A stretch of DNA of 20,942 nt from Bacteroidota bacterium. Its GTDB lineage: Bacteria > Bacteroidota > Bacteroidia > Chitinophagales > Chitinophagaceae. Numbering within the stretch: position 1 is the stretch's first letter; the number at the start of each line of letters is the position of its first letter. The notes below the pieces were generated by a model that saw only the letters and a program-made list of their open reading frames with translations, made no database searches and was not told where the DNA came from. The position numbers and the translations under genes are program-made. This document shows positions 6,820 to 15,299 of this stretch, one piece after another. The DNA lies in NCBI GenBank assembly GCA_023386235.1, contig JAEWKC010000014.1, positions 1 through 20,942 of the forward strand, written 5' to 3'.

Positions 6820-9800
6820 TTATTCATTAGAAACTTTATACGCAAGTTTATTCAGCACGCCTATCACAGGATAAAAGAATAGTGTTTCTTCTATGTCTTC
6901 GTTTTTATTGATAATGTTTTTCATTCTTGCATTGATGCCATCTTTTAAATATGTTTTAAGATCTTCGCGCACATATATCTTGCTTTTTTCAATCACAGCC
7001 GGGGTTACGCCAAAGTTTTTGTAAAAGCCATAAATATTATTCCATTTAAAGAATTTGTCGAAGAAAATATTTGTTTCTAATAAAACAGAGTTGATCACTT
7101 CTTCATCGTTTATCTGGGCGTATTGTAAAGATTTTTCGGGCAGCACAACATTATCTGAGGTACCCGATAAAGTAACTTTTATTTTATCTTCCACTTTATT
7201 CATTCCTGCAATATCTCCTTTCATTTTCAAAGCGCCCTTGCTGGAAATTTCTTTGGGTCTGTCTTCCAGGATCAATTCAATTTCCTGTTGCTGCTGTTGT
7301 TTCTGCACATCATATATATCATCAAACACAAGATTGGTAAGCGCTTGCAGGCTATGCATATCTGATCCGAAAGTAAGAACGTTCAAGAGTTTTGAGCCGT
7401 TACCGCTAAATGTAATGTAGCGTGGCTGCTGTAAATTTTTAAGATGCATAATTTTAGCCAAGTGATATACAATGGCTATGTAAAAAATCAGAAAAACTAT
7501 TTTCAGATTTTCATCTTTAGTAAGCATTTCACTAAACGAGATGGAAATATTATTTTCTTTCAGTTCGGCGTTGTCTTCTAGAGAAAAGAAAAATTCTATC
7601 AGCTCTATGCTATTATTGCTCTTTGCTTTCAATGATTTGTAAATGCTTGATAGTTTTTGTTGACCGGTGCTTTCAAGACTGTTGATAATTTTATTTTCGT
7701 ATTTAGCTATAAAGCCATTTTTTCCATTATCGTTGTACCCATCCCCGAATATAGCGCTCGACGCAAAATGAAATGAGGTAAGCAGCACAGGCTGATTATC
7801 TAAAAAAACAACCGCGTCGGTAGTGCCGCCGCCTATATCAATATTCAGAACAGGCTTATCAGAAGAGGATTCGGCATATCCCCAATAAGGCGCTATGGAC
7901 TCTGTAAGTGTGTTGATTTTTGTATCTTTAGTAAAGTACTCGTTCTTGTATTTCAGCAATTGACTTTTAAAGAAATTTAAACGGTGGCTTTCCATGCTGG
8001 AAGGATACAACCAGATAATCTCCGCTTTGTCTAATGACCCGTTATTCAACAATATTTTATTGCGTATCATCAGCATCATCTGCTCAATAAAAGCCTTGGT
8101 TCTTTTCTCTAATCTTACATCCTGAAAGTTAGACCATTTCAGGCCCGCGGTGATTTCACTGTTGAGTTTATAATCTTCTTTCAAATACCAAAACGGAATA
8201 TTGAAGTCTGCCAAAGCGTAATTTTCTTTGGTTTCGTTAAATTTATTATTATCGTTAATAACCGTTCTTGTAGGAAAATGATATTTGCGTTCGCTGCTTA
8301 TCAATTCCGGCTTAAACTCTTCATTAATGATGCTCAACAAATCGTCTGCACCAAAGCCCAGCCTGGAAAGCGACATCTGCATTAGCTTTCCGGGCTTGTG
8401 CAATGTCATGTACTGCACGTCATTCTCCTCTATATCTAATGGCCTCGTTTCATTTTCAGTAGCAGATACATATTCAATATGTGTATTGGTAGTACCAAAG
8501 TCAATAGCAAATTTATAAGCCTTTGTAAGGGCGTCGCTTTCTTTTACTATAAACTTAGGTATTAAAATGGCATTGGCTTTTTTATTGCTTACCTCTATTA
8601 TATCAAAATTATGATTAACGATATTGTAAGTAGTAGAAACACCGTTTTGCGATTTCTTGCTTCTTTGCTTTACATCTTTCAATGCTACTTCTTCCGGAGC
8701 GTTTGTGTTTGTTTCTTTGTATAATGTTAGGCTATAATCGTTATTCCTGGTAAGCGGCGCTATGTCTCTGTCTACCGTTACCACCCTGTAGTGCGGGTTG
8801 ATGCCTTCTATTTTAAGTTGCGGGTAAATCAATACCGTCATTTGGTTTTCAACGATCACGCCCTGGTTATTTATTTCGTCGGGCTGCATGATCCTGTCCT
8901 GGAACTGGTTCCTGTTGTAGGTTCTGGTGAAAGTGATGTAATTATTTTTCTGAACAGGAATGCGTAATGTTACTTTCACGCCGGAGAGCATCTGCTCCAT
9001 CTCAAACATCTTCTTTCCATCACTTACAAGTCCTTGCAATTGTTCGGAAGTGAAATAGCTGAAGAATATCTTTTTCAAAGGTAAAAGATAGCCGTGGTCT
9101 TTCTCGCCCTGCGCCACTTTATAGTTGCCGTCAAAAAACTTTGCTTCATCTATGGGATAAGGAACCTGTATCAAATACGGTTCAAGAAAATCGCTTACGG
9201 TAAGATATGGATATTGTATATGCGACTGGTTGGGCAATGTTCTTTTATCAAGAGGCCTGTCATCTTTGTAAGGCACATTCTTATGATAATTATCGAGCCA
9301 TTTGCCATCCATGTAGTTCAGGTTGTCATTATTCTTCTCTACGGGCAACACGCAAGGCAACACTCCGGAATAATTTTTTTCCGTATCAATGATAAAATCG
9401 TTGTTGGCTTTGGCGTCAATAGCCGAAACATTTTTTGCGCGCAACTTGAAGCCCAATATTTCCGCGGTGTTACCGCCATTGCCAACACTAATGGCAGCGT
9501 AATTTTCGGCATAGGTATTTTCATCAAATTTTTTTATTTCCTGCTTCAGATCTTCATCAAGCAGTTCAAATGAATAGCCTAAATAATTATCAATATCAGC
9601 AAAATCATTAGCGAATCCCGGGTATGCACGTCGAAAAGCATATATATATTTTACAAAATCTTTTCCTCTTTTGTACAAAGGATACAGGCTGATGTCGAGC
9701 ATTCTGTCATTAGCGAAAATAATATCTACATAATGCAAATGATTGGCAGAAGAAAAGAATAAAGTAGAAGGCGATGTGCCACCAATAATATTTAAAATAT

Positions 9801-10320
9801 CGGGCGCGCCTTTTCCAATATAGTTAAGCAGATAGATATTGCCCAGTTTATGAAAATTAAAAGCGTTTTTATCCTGCTTCAAAAACATGCTTAAAGTGTC
9901 GCCCAACAGCTTATGTTTTGGGTTAGATGAATGAATCAGCCGGCCCAGGTCGCTGTTTACATCAATGTCCAGTTCTCCATGCTTTAAAGTAATGCCTGAA
10001 TTCCATTCTATAATCTCAATTTTATCTTTTAATAATTCAGCATTAAAAAATATCTCGGCTATATCCAGACACTCCGAAACCATTCTATGATAAATAGTAT
10101 TGCCGTCTAAATTCCCGGAATTATTTACAAATCTGAAAGAAGTTCTTATCAAATCCATTCTTGCAAACGGCGAAGGAATAGAAGTAATTTGCGTGGCTAC
10201 ATTGGCTCCTGCCGGATCTTCTATTGAATTGATAAAATTATCAGATAAATGGCTGTCTATCTGCTGCCAATGCTCTATGTTTTCTGTTGCTCCGTTATGC
10301 AGCCTGAATATCTTGCTCAT
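6820..10320 (-). CDS. Giant actin/Hsp70-fold ATPase with ~600-residue novel N-terminal region
   Basis: The 1166-residue protein carries the ATP-binding signatures of the actin/Hsp70/sugar-kinase superfamily in its second half. Phosphate loop 1 is KFAIDFGTTNTHIEY (about 603-617), phosphate loop 2 is LNIDIGGGTTDAVVF (about 825-839), an adenosine motif ITFSGNGSKLL is at about 969-979, and a connect-1-like stretch TESIAPYWGYAES is at about 806-818. An ATPase and perhaps polymer-forming role is inferred. Residues 1-600 match no family I know; they are soluble, with many aromatic and beta-prone segments. No Hsp70 peptide-binding domain follows the ATPase core; a Gln-rich patch (about 1006-1012) and an alpha-helical tail end the protein. 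It lies 15 bp after the tubulin-like gene. The size and mixed layout recall SrfB-type Hsp70-like proteins of Proteobacteria, but I cannot show homology. Confidence 0.85.
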   Translation of the reverse strand: MSKIFRLHNGATENIEHWQQIDSHLSDNFINSIEDPAGANVATQITSIPSPFARMDLIRTSFRFVNNSGNLDGNTIYHRMVSECLDIAEIFFNAELLKDKIEIIEWNSGITLKHGELDIDVNSDLGRLIHSSNPKHKLLGDTLSMFLKQDKNAFNFHKLGNIYLLNYIGKGAPDILNIIGGTSPSTLFFSSANHLHYVDIIFANDRMLDISLYPLYKRGKDFVKYIYAFRRAYPGFANDFADIDNYLGYSFELLDEDLKQEIKKFDENTYAENYAAISVGNGGNTAEILGFKLRAKNVSAIDAKANNDFIIDTEKNYSGVLPCVLPVEKNNDNLNYMDGKWLDNYHKNVPYKDDRPLDKRTLPNQSHIQYPYLTVSDFLEPYLIQVPYPIDEAKFFDGNYKVAQGEKDHGYLLPLKKIFFSYFTSEQLQGLVSDGKKMFEMEQMLSGVKVTLRIPVQKNNYITFTRTYNRNQFQDRIMQPDEINNQGVIVENQMTVLIYPQLKIEGINPHYRVVTVDRDIAPLTRNNDYSLTLYKETNTNAPEEVALKDVKQRSKKSQNGVSTTYNIVNHNFDIIEVSNKKANAILIPKFIVKESDALTKAYKFAIDFGTTNTHIEYVSATENETRPLDIEENDVQYMTLHKPGKLMQMSLSRLGFGADDLLSIINEEFKPELISSERKYHFPTRTVINDNNKFNETKENYALADFNIPFWYLKEDYKLNSEITAGLKWSNFQDVRLEKRTKAFIEQMMLMIRNKILLNNGSLDKAEIIWLYPSSMESHRLNFFKSQLLKYKNEYFTKDTKINTLTESIAPYWGYAESSSDKPVLNIDIGGGTTDAVVFLDNQPVLLTSFHFASSAIFGDGYNDNGKNGFIAKYENKIINSLESTGQQKLSSIYKSLKAKSNNSIELIEFFFSLEDNAELKENNISISFSEMLTKDENLKIVFLIFYIAIVYHLAKIMHLKNLQQPRYITFSGNGSKLLNVLTFGSDMHSLQALTNLVFDDIYDVQKQQQQQEIELILEDRPKEISSKGALKMKGDIAGMNKVEDKIKVTLSGTSDNVVLPEKSLQYAQINDEEVINSVLLETNIFFDKFFKWNNIYGFYKNFGVTPAVIEKSKIYVREDLKTYLKDGINARMKNIINKNEDIEETLFFYPVIGVLNKLAYKVSNE

Positions 10321-10335
10321 CTATAAAAAAACTTT

Positions 10336-11814
10336 TTAATGATTAATATTGTTTTCAAATACTTTTGAAGTAGTGTTAGACAGTAATGCCAACAGCTTCT
10401 GTGGACTTTTTAGATGATCATACTTTGTAGCGTTTTCTGAAAGTTGATTCCTGAAATTCTTAAGTCCGCTGCTTTTGAGAAAGGAGCTAAGCATGCCTTT
10501 TTTCTCAGGTGCGCCTATCACCAGCTGGTACAGGTCTTCGCCCGCTTTATTTACATCTATGGCTTTAAAAGAAACGTTAGAAAACTGCATCTCTTCTATC
10601 CATTCTTTAAAGTGCTGATTAAAACGACTTACAATCTGCTTAAATCTTGTGTCTATACCCGTTCTGTTCAAAAGATTGTTGCCATCATTGGCCCAAGCTT
10701 CTCCTTTTTTTGATGAAAGTTCTTCGTAATGATTTTCCATAAAGGAGCGGAAAATACCAAATTGCGTCAATGGTTTGGCAATGATATCGTATGTAGCTTT
10801 TGACAGGTCTTTAAATGCAATATCGGATGTATTGTTCTGCAAACCAAATTCAAAAAACAGCGGTTCACCGGCATTGCCGTTTTGCACTACCATGTCTTCA
10901 TTGGCGATACTCATAAAGTCTACAATGGATAAAGCGGCAGCGGCTTCTATGAAATGCGCACGGTTTCTTTGTTCTGAAGCTCCGTCTGCACCCAATTGTT
11001 CATTGGTTACTTTATCACCGATATAATACAGCGCGTTGATTGATTTATTGCCCGTAACATTGCGCGAGTAATAATGCAATGCCGCCTTAGTTTTGCTGAT
11101 AAAAGTATCTGAATTGATAGAAGTTTTCTCGTTGCCTCTTACGCCAAAATAAGGCAATATGGTAACCGCCCCAATCCTGGCATCGTTGAGAAAACTATGA
11201 TGCGGCACATCGGGCCCTGCGTCTCTTATGTTCTTTAAGATCAACGGAAACCCTGCCGCTCCGGTTCCGCCAAAAATAGAGCTGATGATAAATACTCTGT
11301 CGTTCGATTCAAAATTCTGCGCGAATCTTTTAAAGAATTCCGACCGCTTAAAGTTATTTAAAACTACGCTTCCTATGTTTGGATTGCCTTTGAAACCCAC
11401 TTCCATATTGGCTTCCAGGTTATTTTTTGAAAAGAGCAAAGACATCATCGATTTATTGCTTTCATCAAGCGATGCATAATCAATAAACTCTTTGAACAAC
11501 TGTTCTTTTACACCGTCAATATCAAACTTGAAATTATCCGACACAAAAGCGCCTTCTCCTAATTCATCTAAAGATGATATTTTTGTTTTGAAAAATGTTG
11601 ATTCTTCACTCGAAGCTTTTTCTTTTATTTCTTTGTAAAGTTTTAAAATCTCTACCGTGCGCGTAAGGTCTCCGTTAGAAGAATCGGGGTCTATGATGAT
11701 AGGAATAATGGTATCGGTGTTTTCTATCTCTACACCTGATGCCAGCAACATCGCAAGCGATTTTACTACTCTTGAACCCGTGCCTCCTATTGCGAATAAA
11801 AATAATTTTGACAT
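10336..11814 (-). CDS. Tubulin/FtsZ-superfamily (Tubulin_2-like) GTP-binding protein
   Basis: From the ATG at 11814 the protein has 492 residues. It opens with a Rossmann-type strand and glycine loop, LFLFAIGGTGSRVVKS (GGTGS at 10-14), like the T1 loop of tubulins. The phosphate-binding T4 signature appears as IFGGTGAAGFP (GGTGAAG at 182-188), a close variant of the tubulin/FtsZ GGGTGS/TG. An acidic loop IDPDSSNGD (about 41-49) follows the second strand. This fits the divergent tubulin-like families found outside cell division, not FtsZ itself. GTP binding and self-assembly are inferred; the C-terminal half is divergent and I cannot place the T7 catalytic loop. The frame is open 13 codons further upstream, but that overlaps the preceding gene, and the MSKLFLF start leaves a 2-bp gap. 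It is flanked by the membrane protein gene and the actin-like gene. Confidence 0.85.
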   Translation of the reverse strand: MSKLFLFAIGGTGSRVVKSLAMLLASGVEIENTDTIIPIIIDPDSSNGDLTRTVEILKLYKEIKEKASSEESTFFKTKISSLDELGEGAFVSDNFKFDIDGVKEQLFKEFIDYASLDESNKSMMSLLFSKNNLEANMEVGFKGNPNIGSVVLNNFKRSEFFKRFAQNFESNDRVFIISSIFGGTGAAGFPLILKNIRDAGPDVPHHSFLNDARIGAVTILPYFGVRGNEKTSINSDTFISKTKAALHYYSRNVTGNKSINALYYIGDKVTNEQLGADGASEQRNRAHFIEAAAALSIVDFMSIANEDMVVQNGNAGEPLFFEFGLQNNTSDIAFKDLSKATYDIIAKPLTQFGIFRSFMENHYEELSSKKGEAWANDGNNLLNRTGIDTRFKQIVSRFNQHFKEWIEEMQFSNVSFKAIDVNKAGEDLYQLVIGAPEKKGMLSSFLKSSGLKNFRNQLSENATKYDHLKSPQKLLALLSNTTSKVFENNINH

Positions 11815-11816
11815 AA

Positions 11817-12272
11817 TTAAAATGGTACTTTTCTGTTTACAGAGCTTTTCCATTTAATGAGAATGGAAAATAATACACTCCAGATAACTGAATAAATAAA
11901 TGCAGTAAATGCAAATCCCAGGCAGTCTGAAACGTTTACCCTGAGCTGATTACAAATATTTCCGGCCTTTAAATCGTTGTTGGTATACACGAATGCAATA
12001 ATAAAAACTATCACTGCGCCTATCAATACATTGAGCAGCCATTTGCCGATATTATTCCACCCCGAACGATTAAGAATACCGTAATAATAATTGAATATAA
12101 TTAATGAATTGATAATAAATAAAGAGAGAAAAACCACGTTGTAAGTAGATTGCTGTGTGTAATCGGCACATGCCAGGTCAAGCCCTCTTAAATGCTCGCC
12201 TAAGCCGTTGGAAGTGCTGTAAAAGCCCAACGCTTCAAATAAGCCTATTAAAAAATCTGAGATAAATTTCAT
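11817..12272 (-). CDS. Small integral membrane protein of the cytoskeletal operon
   Basis: I do not recognise this 151-residue protein. Three clear membrane helices (about 45-65, 76-96 and 118-140) follow a partly amphipathic N-terminus; four cysteines (about residues 35, 107, 117 and, depending on the start, none further) lie mostly in extramembrane loops and could form a disulfide. A basic C-terminus (KWKSSVNRKVPF) suggests a cytoplasmic end. The stop codon is 2 bp before the tubulin-like start, so the two are almost certainly cotranscribed, and this protein may anchor the tubulin-like protein to the membrane. The bases directly before its start codon duplicate the 3' end of the preceding vWA-like gene. 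Confidence 0.75.
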   Translation of the reverse strand: MKFISDFLIGLFEALGFYSTSNGLGEHLRGLDLACADYTQQSTYNVVFLSLFIINSLIIFNYYYGILNRSGWNNIGKWLLNVLIGAVIVFIIAFVYTNNDLKAGNICNQLRVNVSDCLGFAFTAFIYSVIWSVLFSILIKWKSSVNRKVPF

Positions 12273-12387
12273 GTGTTATTGTTTTATTTTTTCGATTTTG
12301 TCACATGGAATTCGCATATAATTATCTACTGTTTGGTATAGATCTTTATGCTCATTTAATGTGTTATTGTTTTATTTTTTCGATTTT
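12271..12387 (-). repeat. 29-bp perfect direct repeat, copies at 12271-12299 and 12359-12387
   Basis: The two copies are identical over 29 bp and 88 bp apart. On the coding (minus) strand the first copy to be transcribed (12359-12387) holds the last codons and stop of the vWA-like gene, and the second (12271-12299) runs directly into the start codon of the 151-residue membrane protein gene. The 59 bp between them are unique. Directly after the vWA stop codon the same frame stays open for a further 31 codons, ending within the second copy, so the segment may be a relic of a longer C-terminus or of a lost small gene. A duplication by slippage or recombination is the simplest origin. Confidence 0.85.
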
Positions 12388-13796
12388 AAAAATATAAATC
12401 CGCCTATAAGTAATGCAAACACTATCACTATCCACCAGGGAAATCCTGAAGAGGAAGCCTGTCCGCTGTGTCCGGCATTTTTATTTACCTGTATATGTAC
12501 ATTAAATTGTTCCCTCCCGTCGTAAGTATTGAAATATGCTTGCGATAAACCATCTACCAGATACCTGAAACCAAATGTCTGCGTTTGTTGCAGGCTGTCG
12601 GCAGGGTTCCCGTCATTTAACGTAGAAGAATTTTCTACCCAGGCAGGAAGATTGGTTTTTAATTTTAAAACCACCTCCTGGCGCTGTTTTAAATCGGCAG
12701 TAGATAGCGTATAGATGTGTGTGAATCCTTTATAGCTTTCATTGCTTTCATCAGTGATCTTTTCAATGTTTTCTATCTGATAATTATCGGTAATGTCGTA
12801 ATTGTTGTTATCGGTGATAAACGACTGATCTGTTTTTAAAAATTCCAGATTAGCGATGAATGAAAACTGAAACACCTGTTCACCTTCCGCCGCGGAAGCG
12901 TTATTAAGCACCATTTTAGTAGCCGGCTGCTCTATATCAAAATTTCCTTTTTTGTTCAATCTTACCAGCTTAGAAACCGGCTTACTGCCTTTGGGTGTGA
13001 AGAGATAATAACTGTTTTCGTAACCTGCGTAGTTGCTGAAATTTGTTTTATCAAGCATAGTATTCAAATCGCTATTTTTGCCAGTAACCAGCATGTAATA
13101 AGGTCTGCGAACGTTTTTCCCGGAAAGGTCTATCACTGCCGGGCGCTGACTTTCAGTATAGTACTTGCCATTAAAATTAGAATTGAATTTAAGAAAAATC
13201 GTAGAAAAATCATTCTTCTTTAATGCGTCTGAAACGTTCATTATGATTGAATTTTTTGCCAGTTCCAGATACTGTTGCGAAGTGCCTGCGCTATCTGAAA
13301 ATATAAAATCGGAAATAAGAATATTCACATCATCCGGTTTCGAGGTGATGCTTCTGTGGATTATATCGGGTAAATTAGAAGTAGATGTGCCACACCCGGA
13401 ATTTTGAAAACTTACCGGATTCAGATTCAAAAAAAATTGTTGTATATCGGCAGTGGTAGCATTGAGTTTTTGCGGACAAACCGTATTGTTGATATAATAA
13501 ATATTAACCGAACGGGCTATGTCTTTCGATTTTAAATCGGTAATAAAGCCCAGTATGGCATTCTTAAAGTCTGAGCCGCTGGTAACATAGCCGTTCATAC
13601 TTCCAGAGTTCTCAATATAAATATTATAGCTGCCTTTGGTATTCGCTACGTTTTCCGTACTGTCATCAGTCATTGCGGCAGAGGTTTCCGCATCTTGTGT
13701 TTTCTTGCCATACGCACCACTCCCGCTCCCATTATTATTACATGCTATGAACAAGATAAAAAGGGCAGACAGTAGAAAATAATACTTTTTATTCAT
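12372..13796 (-). CDS. vWA-like lipoprotein with C-terminal membrane helix (first gene of the operon)
   Basis: The 474-residue product begins with a lipoprotein-type signal (hydrophobic core, LFIAC with Cys19; Phe at -3 is less usual), followed by a polar Ser/Gly/Thr linker. Residues about 57-215 look like a von Willebrand A domain: YNIYIENSGSMNGY supplies a MIDAS-like motif in which Glu62 replaces the usual Asp (E-x-S-x-S), CGTSTS (about 135-140) may give the metal-binding Thr, and NILISDFIF (Asp163) the second acidic position. Residues about 290-430 are beta-rich. A helix at about 450-471 followed by KSKK ends the protein, so it may be anchored twice, by lipid and by helix, or cleaved as an ordinary signal. 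The domain should lie outside the cytoplasm, in contrast to the tubulin- and actin-like partners. A candidate promoter lies about 77 bp upstream. Confidence 0.8.
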   Translation of the reverse strand: MNKKYYFLLSALFILFIACNNNGSGSGAYGKKTQDAETSAAMTDDSTENVANTKGSYNIYIENSGSMNGYVTSGSDFKNAILGFITDLKSKDIARSVNIYYINNTVCPQKLNATTADIQQFFLNLNPVSFQNSGCGTSTSNLPDIIHRSITSKPDDVNILISDFIFSDSAGTSQQYLELAKNSIIMNVSDALKKNDFSTIFLKFNSNFNGKYYTESQRPAVIDLSGKNVRRPYYMLVTGKNSDLNTMLDKTNFSNYAGYENSYYLFTPKGSKPVSKLVRLNKKGNFDIEQPATKMVLNNASAAEGEQVFQFSFIANLEFLKTDQSFITDNNNYDITDNYQIENIEKITDESNESYKGFTHIYTLSTADLKQRQEVVLKLKTNLPAWVENSSTLNDGNPADSLQQTQTFGFRYLVDGLSQAYFNTYDGREQFNVHIQVNKNAGHSGQASSSGFPWWIVIVFALLIGGFIFLKSKK

Positions 13797-13872
13797 CTTC
13801 TATTTTATTCATTTTTACATATTAAAGTTGATGAGCATATTTAAACATCGGCTTTAAAATGATATTAATAAA

Positions 13873-13906
13873 CAAATATATCATATTTCAAAAGATTTTG
13901 TTCAAA
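13873..13906 (-). promoter_or_regulatory. Candidate promoter of the six-gene operon
   Basis: Read on the minus strand, TTTG (13906-13903) and TATATTTG (13880-13873) are separated by 22 bp and match the Bacteroidota -33 and -7 elements, with a slightly long spacer. The predicted leader is about 70 bases. It lies in the 188-bp gap shared with the divergently transcribed channel gene; the rest of that gap is AT-rich with no further signal I trust. Confidence 0.5.
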
Positions 13907-13984
13907 TAGAAATATATTTAAGAATTTATTGATAACAGATTGTTTCACTGCAAATTTGTAGGATAATTGATTATTTTTGTAATA

Positions 13985-15217
13985 ATGTTTGATAATCTTG
14001 ATTTTAATAGGAATATACACGAGTGGGTAAGAGCAACTTTTCCGCCTAATACCGTACTGGCTACGCAGATTGCATACAAAGTAGTTTTTATTTTATTGAT
14101 ATTTTTTATCCTCGATGTGCTTCTGAGCTGGTTTCTGTCTCCATTGATAAAAAAACTTACCAATAACTCAAAGCGAAGAATCTATATGATCGCCTACGAG
14201 AAAAAAGTACATCGTTCTATTATACATTTCATAGCATTAGGCGTAACTTATCTGTGTATCGATTATTTCTTCTTTCCTTATCATCCGCAAAGCTTTAGCA
14301 TTATCAACAGGATATTTTTGTCTGCTATCATTATTGTGTTTATCAATCTGTTTTTCAGAATTGTCAATACTTTAGAAAGATATTATCAGCTTTCATACAA
14401 TTATAAAGGCACGGCAATGGTTACGCTGTTGCAATCCATAAAAGTCTTCGGCTACTTTATGGCTTTTATAGCGTTGATAATGATCTTGTTTAGCGTAGAG
14501 CTCACCAGCATTCTGGCTACACTGGGTGCTACTACTGCCATTTTTGTATTGGTATTCAGAGATACTATTTTAGGGATCATTTCAGGGTTTAGTGTGGCTA
14601 CTTCCAGAACCATAAAGGTGGGTGACTGGATCTCCATTCCTAAGTATTCGCTGGAAGGCAATGTTGCCGAGATTAATTTACTGACTTCCAAAATCACTAA
14701 TTTCGATAAAACTGTTTCTACCATTCCCACTTATGATTTAATCAATACAGAAGTAAAGAATTTGCAGATTTTAATTGACGGAAACTCGCGCAGGATTCTT
14801 CGCTCTATTTATTTTGATATTAATTCTTTTAAATTCATGACCGATAGCTTAAAAGAAAAATGGTCGCGCATTAATCTTATTTCAGATTATATTCATCAAA
14901 AATCTATGGAGTTGGCAGAAAGCAGAAAGTCAATCAACCATGCAGACAATATTATTAATGGCGAACAACTTACAAATATTGGCGTTTTTAGAATCTATAT
15001 AGAAAATTATTTAAAAAATTTAAGCACTATAGATTCCGGCAGCATGATTATCGTACGCCAGAAGCCTACCTCACCGCAAGGTTTACCGTTAGAAATTTAT
15101 TGCTTTACTACTACAGGCAATTTTGAAAGCTACGAAAGAATACAATCAGATATTTTTGATCATATCCTGGTGGCGGCGGGCTATTTTGAGCTTACTATTT
15201 TACAAACAAAAATCTAA
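13985..15217 (+). CDS. ybdG: YbdG/MscM-type mechanosensitive ion channel (MscS family)
   Basis: The 410-residue protein closely follows the layout of E. coli YbdG (about 415 residues), a mechanosensitive channel of the MscS superfamily that protects against osmotic shock. Five membrane helices fill about residues 30-205. The pore helix and the following beta domain contain the family's landmarks: FRDTILGIISGF, IKVGDWISIPKYSLEGNV (about 210-227) and STIPTYDLIN (about 245-254). The C-terminal domain repeats YbdG-specific phrases such as LTNIGVFRIYIENYLKN, RQKPTSPQGLPLEIY and IQSDIFDHI. The frame is open from TTG at 13967, but the ATG at 13985 gives the family's usual length. It is divergent from the cytoskeletal operon, which could reflect shared control or be coincidence. 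Confidence 0.9.
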   Translation: MFDNLDFNRNIHEWVRATFPPNTVLATQIAYKVVFILLIFFILDVLLSWFLSPLIKKLTNNSKRRIYMIAYEKKVHRSIIHFIALGVTYLCIDYFFFPYHPQSFSIINRIFLSAIIIVFINLFFRIVNTLERYYQLSYNYKGTAMVTLLQSIKVFGYFMAFIALIMILFSVELTSILATLGATTAIFVLVFRDTILGIISGFSVATSRTIKVGDWISIPKYSLEGNVAEINLLTSKITNFDKTVSTIPTYDLINTEVKNLQILIDGNSRRILRSIYFDINSFKFMTDSLKEKWSRINLISDYIHQKSMELAESRKSINHADNIINGEQLTNIGVFRIYIENYLKNLSTIDSGSMIIVRQKPTSPQGLPLEIYCFTTTGNFESYERIQSDIFDHILVAAGYFELTILQTKI

Positions 15218-15242
15218 ATTACATATAGTTGATGATTTATCG

Positions 15243-15272
15243 TTTTCATTTTAAGCTAAATCATTATATTTG
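15243..15272 (+). promoter_or_regulatory. Candidate sucC promoter
   Basis: TATATTTG (15265-15272) is a perfect -7 element of the phylum. The upstream element is weaker: TTTTC at 15243-15247, 17 bp away. Predicted transcription would leave a leader of about 20 bases before the ATG at 15300, consistent with sucC being transcribed on its own. Confidence 0.6.
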
Positions 15273-15299
15273 CTTTATACTAAAAAAAACACAATTTAT

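Noticed and set aside
9094..9573. 159-codon plus-strand frame inside the actin-like gene
   Set aside because: It is antisense to a protein with clear motifs, and its composition (Ile/Phe/Arg-rich without domain pattern) is that of a shadow frame.
13972..13979. TATTTTTG just before the channel gene as its promoter
   Set aside because: It is a perfect -7 match but only 5 bp from the ATG, with no -33 element at a proper distance; a leaderless transcript would be needed.
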